NCBI RefSeq assembly: GCF_013410955.1
Contig: NZ_JACCCG010000005.1
Location: 1 to 64,000, forward strand
From: Microbacterium sp. AK009
GTDB taxonomy: Bacteria > Actinomycetota > Actinomycetes > Actinomycetales > Microbacteriaceae
Length of the DNA stretch: 64,000 nucleotides
Reading direction: 5' to 3'
The stretch's first letter is position 1. Every line of letters starts with the position of its first letter. Positions 26,128-34,875 of this stretch are shown piece after piece. The notes beneath the pieces were generated by a model. That model was given only the letters and a program-made list of their open reading frames with translations. It made no database searches and was not told the DNA's origin. A program made the position numbers and the translations under genes.

Positions 26128-26625
26128 TCAGGCCGCGAGGGCCAGATACGGCTCCCACCGCGGGTCGGAGCGCTCGGTGCCGCGCACCGTCCACTGCCCG
26201 CCGCGCGGCGGCTGCGGGGTGATCCTCAGCTCCCACGCCATCTCCTGCGGTGTGCGATCGCCCTTGACGTTGTTGCAGCGCAGGCAGCACGCCACAAGGT
26301 TCTCCCACGAGTCCGCACCACCCCGCGAACGGGGCAGGATGTGATCGATCGTCGACGCAGCTTTGCCGCAGTAACCGCAGCGGTGCCCGTCGCGGCGGAG
26401 GACACCCCGCCGGGTGACCGGCACGCGCCGACTGCCCGGCACACGCACGTATCTCGTCAGCAGGATGACCGCGGGGCGATCGTACGCCCCCGTCGCCCCC
26501 CAGACCGGTTCGTCGTCGATGTGCTCGACGACCGTGGCCTTGTCGTTCATCACGAGCACGAGCGCCCGCTTGAACGACACGACAGCCAGGGGCTCGTAGC
26601 CCGCATTCAGCACCAGAGTGCGCAT
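26128..26625 (-). CDS. HNH endonuclease
   Basis: A 165-residue HNH nuclease with the usual N-terminus MRTLVLNAGYEPLAVVSFKRA and the zinc/HNH core: CGYCGKAASTIDHILPRSRGGADSWENLVACCLRCNNVKGDRTP (CxxC at about residues 89-92, catalytic His in DH, Asn in WENLV, second CxxC). AGGAATG marks the start at ATG 26625. Members of this family are widespread single chromosomal genes in Actinobacteria with no settled role. A terminated short transcript lies 80 nt upstream. Confidence 0.92.
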   Translation of the reverse strand: MRTLVLNAGYEPLAVVSFKRALVLVMNDKATVVEHIDDEPVWGATGAYDRPAVILLTRYVRVPGSRRVPVTRRGVLRRDGHRCGYCGKAASTIDHILPRSRGGADSWENLVACCLRCNNVKGDRTPQEMAWELRITPQPPRGGQWTVRGTERSDPRWEPYLALAA

Positions 26626-26700
26626 TCCTGTTTCCCCTCGAATGGCCGGAACGGCTTTCACGGTTATTCGACTCGTGACGATTCGAGGGGCGGAGGGCAT

Positions 26701-26730
26701 GAAAAAAGGCGCTGTCTACAGACAGCGCCT
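26701..26730 (-). terminator. Intrinsic terminator of the 36-aa peptide transcript
   Basis: Perfect 10-bp stem AGGCGCTGTC / GACAGCGCCT with a 4-nt loop, followed on the minus strand by six T residues. This is the clearest Rho-independent terminator in the window. The stop codon of the small ORF starts at the end of the first stem arm and runs into the loop. Confidence 0.9.
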
Positions 26731-26826
26731 CGGCGCCACGGTCATCCCGTGGCCTCCATCGACATGATGCCGAAGGACGAGCAGGCCCAACGCATCCATG
26801 GTTCGGATACGTGGCGCGCCGTCCAT
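26716..26826 (-). CDS. Small ORF, 36 aa (leader peptide or small protein)
   Basis: An ATG at 26826 preceded by GGAGGGAG with 4 nt spacing starts a 36-codon frame (MDGAPRIRTMDALGLLVLRH..., ending RRCL). Its TAG lies in the terminator hairpin. A second hairpin (GCCACGG/CCGTGGC) forms just before the terminator. A possible promoter is TGAACC-17 nt-TATTAG ending at 26868. Either a small protein gene or a translated attenuator in front of the HNH gene. No homologue is recognised. Confidence 0.5.
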   Translation of the reverse strand: MDGAPRIRTMDALGLLVLRHHVDGGHGMTVAPRRCL

Positions 26827-26867
26827 CGGGCTCCCTCCGCTTCTCTAGAGCGTCAGCTGACCTCAGG

Positions 26868-26873
26868 CTAATA
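26868..26873 (-). promoter_or_regulatory. Possible -10 box of the short transcript
   Basis: TATTAG on the minus strand with TGAACC 17 nt upstream (26891-26896). It would give a transcript of about 155 nt ending at the 26701 terminator. Confidence 0.4.
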
Positions 26874-26929
26874 CACGCGACACGCCCGGGGGTTCAGCAG
26901 CGTGAACATCCTGTGACGTGTCGGAGAAC

Positions 26930-26968
26930 GACGAGGGCGCCCGGGGATATCCCCCGGGCGCCCTCGTC
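26930..26968 (-). terminator. Hairpin terminator after the M23 gene
   Basis: A perfect 17-bp inverted repeat (26930-26946 with 26952-26968) around ATATC, 15 nt past the M23 peptidase stop. No T-run follows. Confidence 0.7.
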
Positions 26969-26983
26969 GATTCAGACTGCGCG

Positions 26984-27898
26984 TCACCCTGCGTTGGCGA
27001 GCAGCCATTCGTAGGAGTCGACGACGGAGCCGTTGATGTAGGTCTCGAAGTGCAGGTGGCAGGCGGTCGAGCGCCCGGTGCTGCCCACGAGGCCGATGAT
27101 CTGACCGGCCGACACCGTCTGGCCGGCCTGCACGGTACGGCTGCCGTACGTCATGTGACCGTAGAGGGTCGAGACGCGCTGGCCGTTGATGACGTGGTCG
27201 ATGGTGACGGCGACGCCGTAGCCGCCGTAGCTCTCCTGCGAGACACGGACCACGCCGGCGGCGGCGGCGAACAGCGGCTCACCGCAGGGGGCGAGCATGT
27301 CGGTGCCCATGTGAGCGCCGCCGCGCGCGAATGTGCGGTCGCCGACGGTGAAGCCCGTGAGCGGCCAGCGCACCTCGCCGGTGCCCGGGGCGACCATCGT
27401 GAGGTCGACGTTCGCGCGAGCGCCGGACGACGACGATGAGGATGCTGCGGATGCCGCGAGCTCGGCCGCGATGCGCGCACGCTCGGCGGCGGCCTCCTCG
27501 GCCTTCTTCTTCTCGATCTCCTCCGCGGTGGTCGCCGAGTAGCTGCTGCGAGACAGCTCGGCCGCACCGGCGTCAGAGGCGACCACGAGCGACTGGGCGT
27601 CGTCGACGGCGACCTGCTGCAGCGTCATCGGGTCGGCGGTGGCACTCTCGACCGCGGCGTAGGCGGGGAGCGCGACCGTGGCGATGAGTCCGCCGACCAT
27701 CGTGAGGATCACCAGGGTGCGCGCAGGCTTCCGGCCGTTTCGGGGCCGTCTGCTCCTGGGCGGGGCGGCGACCGCCGGGCGGGCGGTCTTCAGAGTGGTC
27801 GTGCGGGCCGAGGCCTTGCGTCGGGTGCGGTCTCGGCGTTCGAGCCCCGGTCCGTCGGTCGCCGACGGGGAATCGGGGGTGTTGTCTGGATCGGCCAT
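26984..27898 (-). CDS. M23 family metallopeptidase (LytM domain)
   Basis: A 304-residue cell-wall hydrolase. A long basic cytoplasmic N-terminus (about 60 residues) is followed by one membrane segment (LVILTMVGGLIATVALPAYA, about residues 62-81), a Glu/Ala-rich coiled-coil stretch (EEIEKKKAEEAAAERARIAAEL) and a C-terminal LytM domain. Zinc ligands are visible: HMGTD (His, Asp) and CHLHFE (HxH), with GHM in between. It would cleave peptidoglycan cross-bridges outside the membrane. GGAGG precedes the ATG. Expression is probably controlled by the structured 140-nt leader. Confidence 0.93.
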   Translation of the reverse strand: MADPDNTPDSPSATDGPGLERRDRTRRKASARTTTLKTARPAVAAPPRSRRPRNGRKPARTLVILTMVGGLIATVALPAYAAVESATADPMTLQQVAVDDAQSLVVASDAGAAELSRSSYSATTAEEIEKKKAEEAAAERARIAAELAASAASSSSSSGARANVDLTMVAPGTGEVRWPLTGFTVGDRTFARGGAHMGTDMLAPCGEPLFAAAAGVVRVSQESYGGYGVAVTIDHVINGQRVSTLYGHMTYGSRTVQAGQTVSAGQIIGLVGSTGRSTACHLHFETYINGSVVDSYEWLLANAG

Positions 27899-27915
27899 TG
27901 TCCTCCGGCGCCTCC

Positions 27916-28040
27916 GCGCTGTTCAGCGCTGGCTCGTCGACACTCAGTGTGGGGGCACGATGTGCGGGGCGGGCCGCGTGAACGACGAGCCGATGAGGCA
28001 ATTCACGCGGAGTCCGTCGGCGGGCTTCTCGCCTGTGGAC
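27916..28040 (-). ncRNA. Structured 5' leader of the M23 peptidase mRNA, candidate regulatory RNA
   Basis: On the minus strand, CCGCGTGAA (28002-28010) pairs with TTCACGCGG (27974-27982) around a 19-nt loop. GGCTCGTCG in that loop (27983-27991) is a perfect 9-nt complement of CGACGAGCC at 27931-27939, so a pseudoknot can form. A further hairpin (GCGCTG/CAGCGC, 27916-27929) lies close to the ribosome binding site. M23 genes in Actinobacteria are often under c-di-AMP riboswitches, but the conserved core of that class is not recognised here. Confidence 0.5.
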
Positions 28041-28046
28041 CCTCAG

Positions 28047-28075
28047 AGGCTACCCGAAGGTAACGAATAAGTCAC
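28047..28075 (-). promoter_or_regulatory. Promoter of the M23 gene
   Basis: GTGACT (28070-28075) and TAGCCT (28047-28052) with a 17-nt spacer. It would start transcription near 28040 and give a leader of about 140 nt. Confidence 0.5.
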
Positions 28076-28788
28076 GTTGCGAGGAGCTGAACCTCGTCGT
28101 CGACGAGGAAGATGTGCGACGCCACCTCCACGGGAAGCTCGAGCGCCTCGTCGTTGTCATCCATCTCCACCAGCACGTACCCCTCGCTGTAGCGGTAGCT
28201 GCCGGTACCGCCCGGAACGACGCCGGCAGCCTTCAGCTGCTGCAGCAGTTCGGGGTCGACCTGGGCGGGCTCGGCCAGACGTCGCACCGTCCCTCGCAAC
28301 GGCCCGCCGGCGGCGTTGAGCTTGGTCACCAGGCCGATGACGCCCTGCTCGAACGTCTTCGCGGGGAGGTCTCCCAGCTGGTCGAGCCCGGGGATGGGGT
28401 TGCCGTAGGGAGACTCCGTGGGGTGGCCGAGCAGCTCGACGAGACGGCGTTCGACCTGCTCGCTCATGACGTGCTCCCAGCGGCAGGCCTCCTCGTGGAC
28501 GTAGGCCCAGTCCAGTCCGATGACGTCGGAGAGGAGCCGTTCGGCCAGACGGTGCTTGCGCATCACATCGACCGCCTTCTGACGGCCCGCGTCGGTCAGC
28601 TCGAGCCGACGGTCTTCGGACACCACGACGAGTCCGTCGCGCTCCATCCGCCCCACCGTCTGCGACACCGTCGGACCGGAGTGGCCGAGGCGCTCGGAGA
28701 TGCGCGCACGCAGCGGCACGATCCGCTCCTCCTCGAGCTCGAGAATGGTCCGCAGGTACATCTCGGTGGTGTCGATGAGGTCGGTCAT
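28072..28788 (-). CDS. DtxR/MntR family metal-dependent regulator
   Basis: A 238-residue iron- or manganese-dependent repressor. It has the N-terminal winged helix (MTDLIDTTEMYLRTILELEEE, RLGHSGPTVSQTVGRMERDGLV), the metal-binding dimerisation domain with HRLAERLL, CRWEHVMS and HPTESPYGNPIPG (about residues 75-145), and a C-terminal SH3-like/FeoA domain ending in SHIFLVDDEVQLL. Length matches full three-domain IdeR/DtxR proteins. It is divergent from serC. Which metal it senses cannot be told from the sequence. Confidence 0.93.
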   Translation of the reverse strand: MTDLIDTTEMYLRTILELEEERIVPLRARISERLGHSGPTVSQTVGRMERDGLVVVSEDRRLELTDAGRQKAVDVMRKHRLAERLLSDVIGLDWAYVHEEACRWEHVMSEQVERRLVELLGHPTESPYGNPIPGLDQLGDLPAKTFEQGVIGLVTKLNAAGGPLRGTVRRLAEPAQVDPELLQQLKAAGVVPGGTGSYRYSEGYVLVEMDDNDEALELPVEVASHIFLVDDEVQLLAT

Positions 28789-28830
28789 GTGGCAGGGTCC
28801 TCGCGGGTCTCAGGGGTGTTTCCAGCCTAG

Positions 28831-30030
<1,200 letters not shown>

Positions 30031-30054
30031 GCTACGCCGGCCGGACGCGCGGAT

Positions 30055-30633
30055 TCAGTCGTCGCCGTCCTCGTCGTCGCTGACGTCGTCGGCCTCGTCG
30101 TCGGCCTCGTCATCCGCGTCGTCGTCGGCCTCGTCCGTGTCGTCAGCGAGCTCGTCGATGTCCACGCCGTCGAGATCGCCGGCGTGGAGGATCGGCGAAC
30201 CGTCCTCATCGAAGTCGGCGGCATCGAGGTCATCGATGTCGTCGTCGAAGTCGGCGTCGTCGTCCTCCTCGGCGTCGTCATCATCCTCGGCGTCGTCACC
30301 GTCGAGGGCGGCCGCCTGCGCGGCCTGATACTCCGCCAGGCGAACCGCCCAGGGAACCCACTCGGGAGCCAGCAGCGCCCCGTCACCGGGAAGCAGTTCC
30401 GCCTCCAGCACGGTCGGCTCGGCGTCCTCGACGCGGGCGAGACTGACGGTCCAGAACCACCCCGGGTAGCCGTGCAGCCGGTTCTCGAAGCGGAGCGAGA
30501 CGACGCCGTCGTCTTCGACCCGCACATCGGCGGGCTCGCCGATCGTGTCGACCGGTGTGATCTCGCGAAGGGCCGCGAGGGCGAGGTCGTGAGCCTCGAG
30601 CAGCCGGGGGTCGGGCTCAGGCTTCGAAGTCAT
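30055..30633 (-). CDS. DUF3027 protein with a long acidic tail
   Basis: A 192-residue protein. Residues 1-100 carry the DUF3027 pattern (ALREITPVDTIGEP, LRFENRLHGYPGWFWTVSLA, EWVPWAVRLAEYQ). The last 80 residues are almost entirely Asp/Glu/Ala. The start ATG 30633 lies inside the end of the cold-shock gene (17-bp overlap), so the two are translated from one mRNA. Molecular role unknown. Confidence 0.85.
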   Translation of the reverse strand: MTSKPEPDPRLLEAHDLALAALREITPVDTIGEPADVRVEDDGVVSLRFENRLHGYPGWFWTVSLARVEDAEPTVLEAELLPGDGALLAPEWVPWAVRLAEYQAAQAAALDGDDAEDDDDAEEDDDADFDDDIDDLDAADFDEDGSPILHAGDLDGVDIDELADDTDEADDDADDEADDEADDVSDDEDGDD

Positions 30634-31000
30634 CGGCGACCTTGCGGAGGACGGCGGCGACCTTCTTCGAGTGCGACGAGCTGGGGTAGCGGCCACGGCG
30701 CAGATCGGCGCCGATGCCGTCGAGCAGCTTCACCAGGTCTTCGACGATGACGGCCATGTCGTCGGCGGGCTTGCGGGCCCGCTTGGCCAGGCTCACCGGA
30801 GCCTCCAGCACCCGCACCGACAGCGCCTGCAGACCGCGCCGGCCGTCGGCGACGCCGAACTCCACGCGCGCACCGGGTTTGGGCGCCGCCGAGCCCGCGG
30901 GGAGCGCGGTGGCGTGCAGGAACACGTCCTGGCCCTCATCGGTGGTGATGAAGCCGAAGCCCTTCTCCTCGTCGTAGAACCTGACCTTGCCGGTGGGCAT
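30617..31000 (-). CDS. Cold-shock domain protein with C-terminal extension
   Basis: A 127-residue protein. The first 66 residues are a cold-shock domain (MPTGKVRFYDEEKGFGFITTDEGQDVFLH, containing RNP1-like KGFGFI and RNP2-like VFLH), which binds single-stranded nucleic acid. The remaining 60 residues form a helical extension (DDMAVIVEDLVKLLDGIGADLRRGRYP...). This two-part form is typical of Actinobacteria and is followed by the overlapping DUF3027 gene. Confidence 0.92.
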   Translation of the reverse strand: MPTGKVRFYDEEKGFGFITTDEGQDVFLHATALPAGSAAPKPGARVEFGVADGRRGLQALSVRVLEAPVSLAKRARKPADDMAVIVEDLVKLLDGIGADLRRGRYPSSSHSKKVAAVLRKVADDFEA

Positions 31001-31139
31001 GAGACCTCGCTGAAATCGGTGCCTGCGTGGCGCGGGCATGACGGACGGCGGGCAGAGTTGTGCCCTCCCCCAGCCTACGCGGGCGGGCGCGAGCTCGTCA
31101 CCGCGGCGCATCCGAACTCCACTGCCGGAGCGCACCCGA

Positions 31140-31145
31140 TAGGCT
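31140..31145 (+). promoter_or_regulatory. -10 box of the 31154-33153 operon
   Basis: TAGGCT lies 8 nt before the ATG at 31154; leaderless arrangement. Confidence 0.5.
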
Positions 31146-31153
31146 GAGCGACG

Positions 31154-31420
31154 ATGAGCACGCCGACTTCGAACGCCGACCTTCCGGTGCGGCGGATCGA
31201 CCGCATCCTGGCCTTCATGTCGCTGGGACTGATCCTGCTGTCGATCGTGTGCTTCCTGGCCATCATGATCGGTTCGGCCACCGGCGCCGAGATGTCGGGC
31301 GGCGTCTGGCCCACCATCGGTGTCGTCGTCTGGATCGCGCCGCCCCTGGCCTTCGTCCTGATGCTGACGGTCCTCATCATGAGCTTCGTGCGAAGGGCGC
31401 GGGCCAACCGGGCAGGGTGA
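31154..31420 (+). CDS. Small membrane protein, 88 aa, two TM segments
   Basis: Two membrane helices (about residues 20-42 and 55-80) with basic ends (VRRIDRI, VRRARANRAG). Its stop overlaps the start of the helicase-associated gene (TGATG), so it is translationally coupled to it. No family is recognised; its placement before the XPB pair suggests only shared transcription. Confidence 0.75.
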   Translation: MSTPTSNADLPVRRIDRILAFMSLGLILLSIVCFLAIMIGSATGAEMSGGVWPTIGVVVWIAPPLAFVLMLTVLIMSFVRRARANRAG

Positions 31421-33153
31421 TGGCTTCCGACGAGCGCGCCCTCGCGACGTGGCTCGCCGGTCGCGACGACCGCGAGCTCGCCGACATCCTCATCGCCCGC
31501 GGCGTCTCGCCCTCGGCGCCCTGGAAGGACTTCTTCGACGCCGCCGACGCCCTGCTGGAGAAGACGTCGGTCGATCGCGCGATGATCCACCTCACGCGGG
31601 GTGAGCTGATCGCCCTGGCCGCGACCGTCGACGGCAGGCCCCTCCCCGCCTCGGCGCAGGCGCCGCCGGCGCGCCTGGCGCTCACCGGCGACGACGGCGC
31701 ACCGTGGCATCCCGTCGCCGCCGCCCTCCGCCACCTCCGCGCGGAGCGGCCCGACGCGTTCGAGCCCGCGGAGGGTGAGATCGCCCCCGCACCGGCGTCG
31801 GAGGAGGAGACGCTGGCGGCGGCCGAGCGCGTGTTCGCGACCGTCGGATCGCTCGCCGATGTGCTCGTGGCCGCCGCGCATGCGCCGCTCGCGCGGATCA
31901 CCTCGGGCGGCGTGAGCGCCGCAGACCGGCGGAAGCTCCTGGATGCCGGGGCGCTCGGCGAATCGGACGATCTCGACGACATCGTCGAAGCAGCCGCAGC
32001 GGCGGGCCTCCTCACCTCGGGTGGTCGCGACTGGGAGGTCTCGGCCACCGGAGACCGGTGGCTGGAGGGGTCGACACCCGAGCGGTGGCGGACCGTGGTG
32101 ACCGGGTTCCGCGATGCCCTGCCGTCCGGGGTGCGCACCCCGGAGGGCGGCTATCTGCCGGTGACGGCGTGGACGGCACGCTATCCGCTCGACGGGGAGT
32201 GGGAGCGCCGGTCCGAAGGCCTCGCACGCATCGCGCTGCAGTGGGGTCTCATCACCCCCGACTCGCACGAACCCGCGTGGGCGAGGTCGCTCAGAGGCGG
32301 CGCCGACCCGCAGCTCGACGAATTGACGCGGCACCTCCCCGCCGAGATCGACCGCGTCTACCTGCAGGCCGACCTCACCGCGATCGCGCCGGGCCCGCTG
32401 GCCCCGCGGCTGGAGCTGCGTCTGCGCCGGCTCGCCGTGCGCGAATCGCGCGCGCAGGCCTCGACCTATCGGTTCACCGCCGAGTCGCTGACCGCGGGGC
32501 TCACCGAGGGTGAGACCGCCGACTCGATCCGCGAGTTCCTCACCGGCCTGTCACTCACCGGCCTTCCGCAGCCGCTCGGCTATCTGATCGACAGCACCGC
32601 GGCCCGCCACGGTCTGATCAGGGTCAGGACGGATGCCGCGACGCGGCGCACCATGGTCGAAAGCGGCGATCCCGCGCTCCTCAACGCCGTCGCGGTCGAT
32701 CAGGGCCTGCGCGCCCTCGGCCTGGTGGCCGACGGCGCCGCCCTGACGACGGGGGTCTTGCAGGAGACGGTGGCCTGGGCGCTGAGCGACGCCCGGTACC
32801 CGGTGGTCTCCGTCGGCGACGACGGCCGCCCGGTGGTGCTGCGTCATCGGGTGCGGCAGAGCTCCGATCGCCCCGACCCGCCCGCCGAACCGCACGCGGC
32901 CCTCATCCGTGCCCTTCGCGGATCGCACGACGGCGACGCCGAGAACGCCTGGCTGGAGCGCGAGATCGTCCAAGCGGTGCGCAGCCGCGCCGTGATCGAC
33001 GTCGTCGTCCGCATGCCGGACGGGGCCGAGCGCACCTTCACCCTGGAGGCGACCGGGTTCGGCGGTGGGCGCCTGCGCGGCCGCGATCAGTCGAGCGACG
33101 TCGAACGCACCCTTCCGCTCTCCCACGTGGTCACCGTCCGCAGCGGGGCGTGA
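31420..33153 (+). CDS. Helicase-associated domain protein (XPB N-terminal-like partner)
   Basis: A 577-residue protein whose C-terminal half matches the helicase C-terminal domain XPB/Ssl2-like family (YLQADLTAIAPGPLAPRLELRLRRLAVRESRAQASTYRF, TGLPQPLGYLIDSTAARHGLIRV). It contains no Walker motifs of its own. In Actinobacteria it is regularly encoded next to the XPB helicase, here 57 bp upstream of it, and the two probably cooperate in DNA repair or transcription-coupled processes. Start ATG 31420 overlaps the preceding stop by 1 bp. Confidence 0.88.
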   Translation: MASDERALATWLAGRDDRELADILIARGVSPSAPWKDFFDAADALLEKTSVDRAMIHLTRGELIALAATVDGRPLPASAQAPPARLALTGDDGAPWHPVAAALRHLRAERPDAFEPAEGEIAPAPASEEETLAAAERVFATVGSLADVLVAAAHAPLARITSGGVSAADRRKLLDAGALGESDDLDDIVEAAAAAGLLTSGGRDWEVSATGDRWLEGSTPERWRTVVTGFRDALPSGVRTPEGGYLPVTAWTARYPLDGEWERRSEGLARIALQWGLITPDSHEPAWARSLRGGADPQLDELTRHLPAEIDRVYLQADLTAIAPGPLAPRLELRLRRLAVRESRAQASTYRFTAESLTAGLTEGETADSIREFLTGLSLTGLPQPLGYLIDSTAARHGLIRVRTDAATRRTMVESGDPALLNAVAVDQGLRALGLVADGAALTTGVLQETVAWALSDARYPVVSVGDDGRPVVLRHRVRQSSDRPDPPAEPHAALIRALRGSHDGDAENAWLEREIVQAVRSRAVIDVVVRMPDGAERTFTLEATGFGGGRLRGRDQSSDVERTLPLSHVVTVRSGA

Positions 33154-33196
33154 GCCCCGAAGCCCGCCCCACGGGGACCGTCGCCTCCGGCACCGG

Positions 33197-33202
33197 TAGA
33201 CT
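33197..33202 (+). promoter_or_regulatory. -10 box of the XPB gene
   Basis: TAGACT lies 8 nt before the ATG at 33211; leaderless arrangement. Confidence 0.5.
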
Positions 33203-33210
33203 GGAACGCT

Positions 33211-34854
33211 ATGGCTGACGGACCCCTCATCGTGCAGAGCGATCGGACGGTGCTGCTGGAAGTCGCCCATCCCGAGGCGGAATCGGCGCGGCACGAGTTG
33301 GCGATCTTCGCCGAACTCGAGCGCGCGCCCGAGCACATCCACACCTACCGAATCACCCGCCTGGGGCTGTGGAACGCCCGCGCCGCCGGCCACGCCGCCG
33401 ACGACATGCTCGCCACCCTCGACCGCTGGTCGCGCTTCCCGGTTCCCCCGTCGGTGTCGCTCGACATCCGCGAAACCGTCGGGCGGTACGGGCGACTCGT
33501 CATCGAACGCGACGACGAGGGCACGCTCGTGCTGCGCTCCGGTGACGCCCCGGTGCTGGCGGAGGTGTCGCGGAACAAGCGCATCCAACCGCTCCTCATC
33601 GGTCACCCCTCACCCGACACCTACGTCGTGGACGCCTGGGCCCGCGGTCAGATCAAGCAGGAGCTGCTGAAGATCGGGTGGCCCGCGGAAGATCACGCCG
33701 GGTACACGCCCGGCACCCCGCATCCGATCGATCTGGCCGAGAACGGCTGGCACCTGCGGCCCTACCAGCAGAAGGCCGTCGAGACCTTCGCCGACGGCGG
33801 CTCGGGAGTCGTCGTCCTCCCCTGCGGCGCCGGGAAGACCCTCGTCGGGGCCGGAGCGATGGCCGAGACGAAGACGACCACCCTCATCCTCGTCACCAAC
33901 ACCGTCAGCGCCCGGCAGTGGCGCGACGAGCTGCTGCGACGCACGAGCCTCACCCCGGAGGAGATCGGCGAGTACTCGGGGCAGGCGAAGGAGGTCAAGC
34001 CCGTCACGATCGCGACGTACCAGATCCTCACCGCCAAGCGGAAGGGACAGTACGCCCACCTCGCGCTTCTGGACGCGCTCGACTGGGGCCTCATCGTCTA
34101 CGACGAGGTGCACCTGCTCCCCGCCCCGGTGTTCAAGCTCACCGCCGACCTGCAGGCACGCCGGCGCCTCGGGCTCACCGCCACGCTCGTGCGCGAGGAC
34201 GGTCGCGAGGGCGACGTCTTCAGCCTCATCGGCCCCAAGCGGTTCGACGCCCCGTGGAAGGAGATCGAGGCGCAGGGCTTCATCTCCCCCGCCGTCTGCT
34301 ACGAGGTGCGCGTCGACCTGCCCGCCGACGAGCGTCTGGAGTACGCCGCCGCGGCCGACGAGGAGCGCTACCGCCTGGCCGCCACCGCGCCGGCGAAGAT
34401 CGACGTCGTCCGCCAGCTCGTCGCGCGCCACCCCGGCGAGCGGATCCTCGTGATCGGGCAGTATCTCGATCAGATCGACGAGCTCGCCGACGCCCTCCGG
34501 GCGCCCAAGATCACCGGCGCGACCCCCGTGGACGAGCGCGAAGAGCTCTACGGCGCCTTCCGCGAGGGCGAGATCTCGCTCCTCGTGGTGTCGAAGGTGG
34601 CGAACTTCTCGGTCGATCTCCCCGAGGCATCCGTCGCCATCCAGGTCTCCGGATCGTTCGGTTCGCGTCAGGAGGAGGCGCAGCGCCTCGGACGGCTGCT
34701 GCGCCCGAAGGAGTCGGGCCGCACCGCGAGCTTCTACACCCTCATCGCCCGCGACACCGTCGATCAGGACTTCGCGCAGAACCGCCAGCGCTTCCTCGCC
34801 GAGCAGGGCTACAGCTACACGATCCTCGATGCCGACGAGGTGGTGGCGGCGTAG
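33211..34854 (+). CDS. DNA repair helicase XPB
   Basis: A 547-residue SF2 helicase of the XPB/Ssl2 type, a 3'-5' DNA translocase. It has an N-terminal damage-recognition part, then NGWHLRPYQQKAVETF (Q-motif-like region), Walker A LPCGAGKTLVG (about residues 207-217), DEVH box YDEVHLLP (about residues 298-305), LTATLVREDGREGDVFSLIGPK, and C-terminal QVSGSFGSRQEEAQRLGRLLRPK (motif VI). Complete, normal length. Works with the upstream helicase-associated protein. Confidence 0.95.
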   Translation: MADGPLIVQSDRTVLLEVAHPEAESARHELAIFAELERAPEHIHTYRITRLGLWNARAAGHAADDMLATLDRWSRFPVPPSVSLDIRETVGRYGRLVIERDDEGTLVLRSGDAPVLAEVSRNKRIQPLLIGHPSPDTYVVDAWARGQIKQELLKIGWPAEDHAGYTPGTPHPIDLAENGWHLRPYQQKAVETFADGGSGVVVLPCGAGKTLVGAGAMAETKTTTLILVTNTVSARQWRDELLRRTSLTPEEIGEYSGQAKEVKPVTIATYQILTAKRKGQYAHLALLDALDWGLIVYDEVHLLPAPVFKLTADLQARRRLGLTATLVREDGREGDVFSLIGPKRFDAPWKEIEAQGFISPAVCYEVRVDLPADERLEYAAAADEERYRLAATAPAKIDVVRQLVARHPGERILVIGQYLDQIDELADALRAPKITGATPVDEREELYGAFREGEISLLVVSKVANFSVDLPEASVAIQVSGSFGSRQEEAQRLGRLLRPKESGRTASFYTLIARDTVDQDFAQNRQRFLAEQGYSYTILDADEVVAA

Positions 34855-34875
34855 CCGGATCATGAACGAGGGATC

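Noticed and set aside
24130-26871. 913-codon plus-strand frame
   Set aside because: It runs across imuA', the GH10 gene and the HNH gene in antisense; no domain or ribosome binding site.
33211-34854. XPB helicase plus helicase-associated gene as a new defence system
   Set aside because: The pair is a standard actinobacterial chromosomal arrangement with complete canonical motifs.
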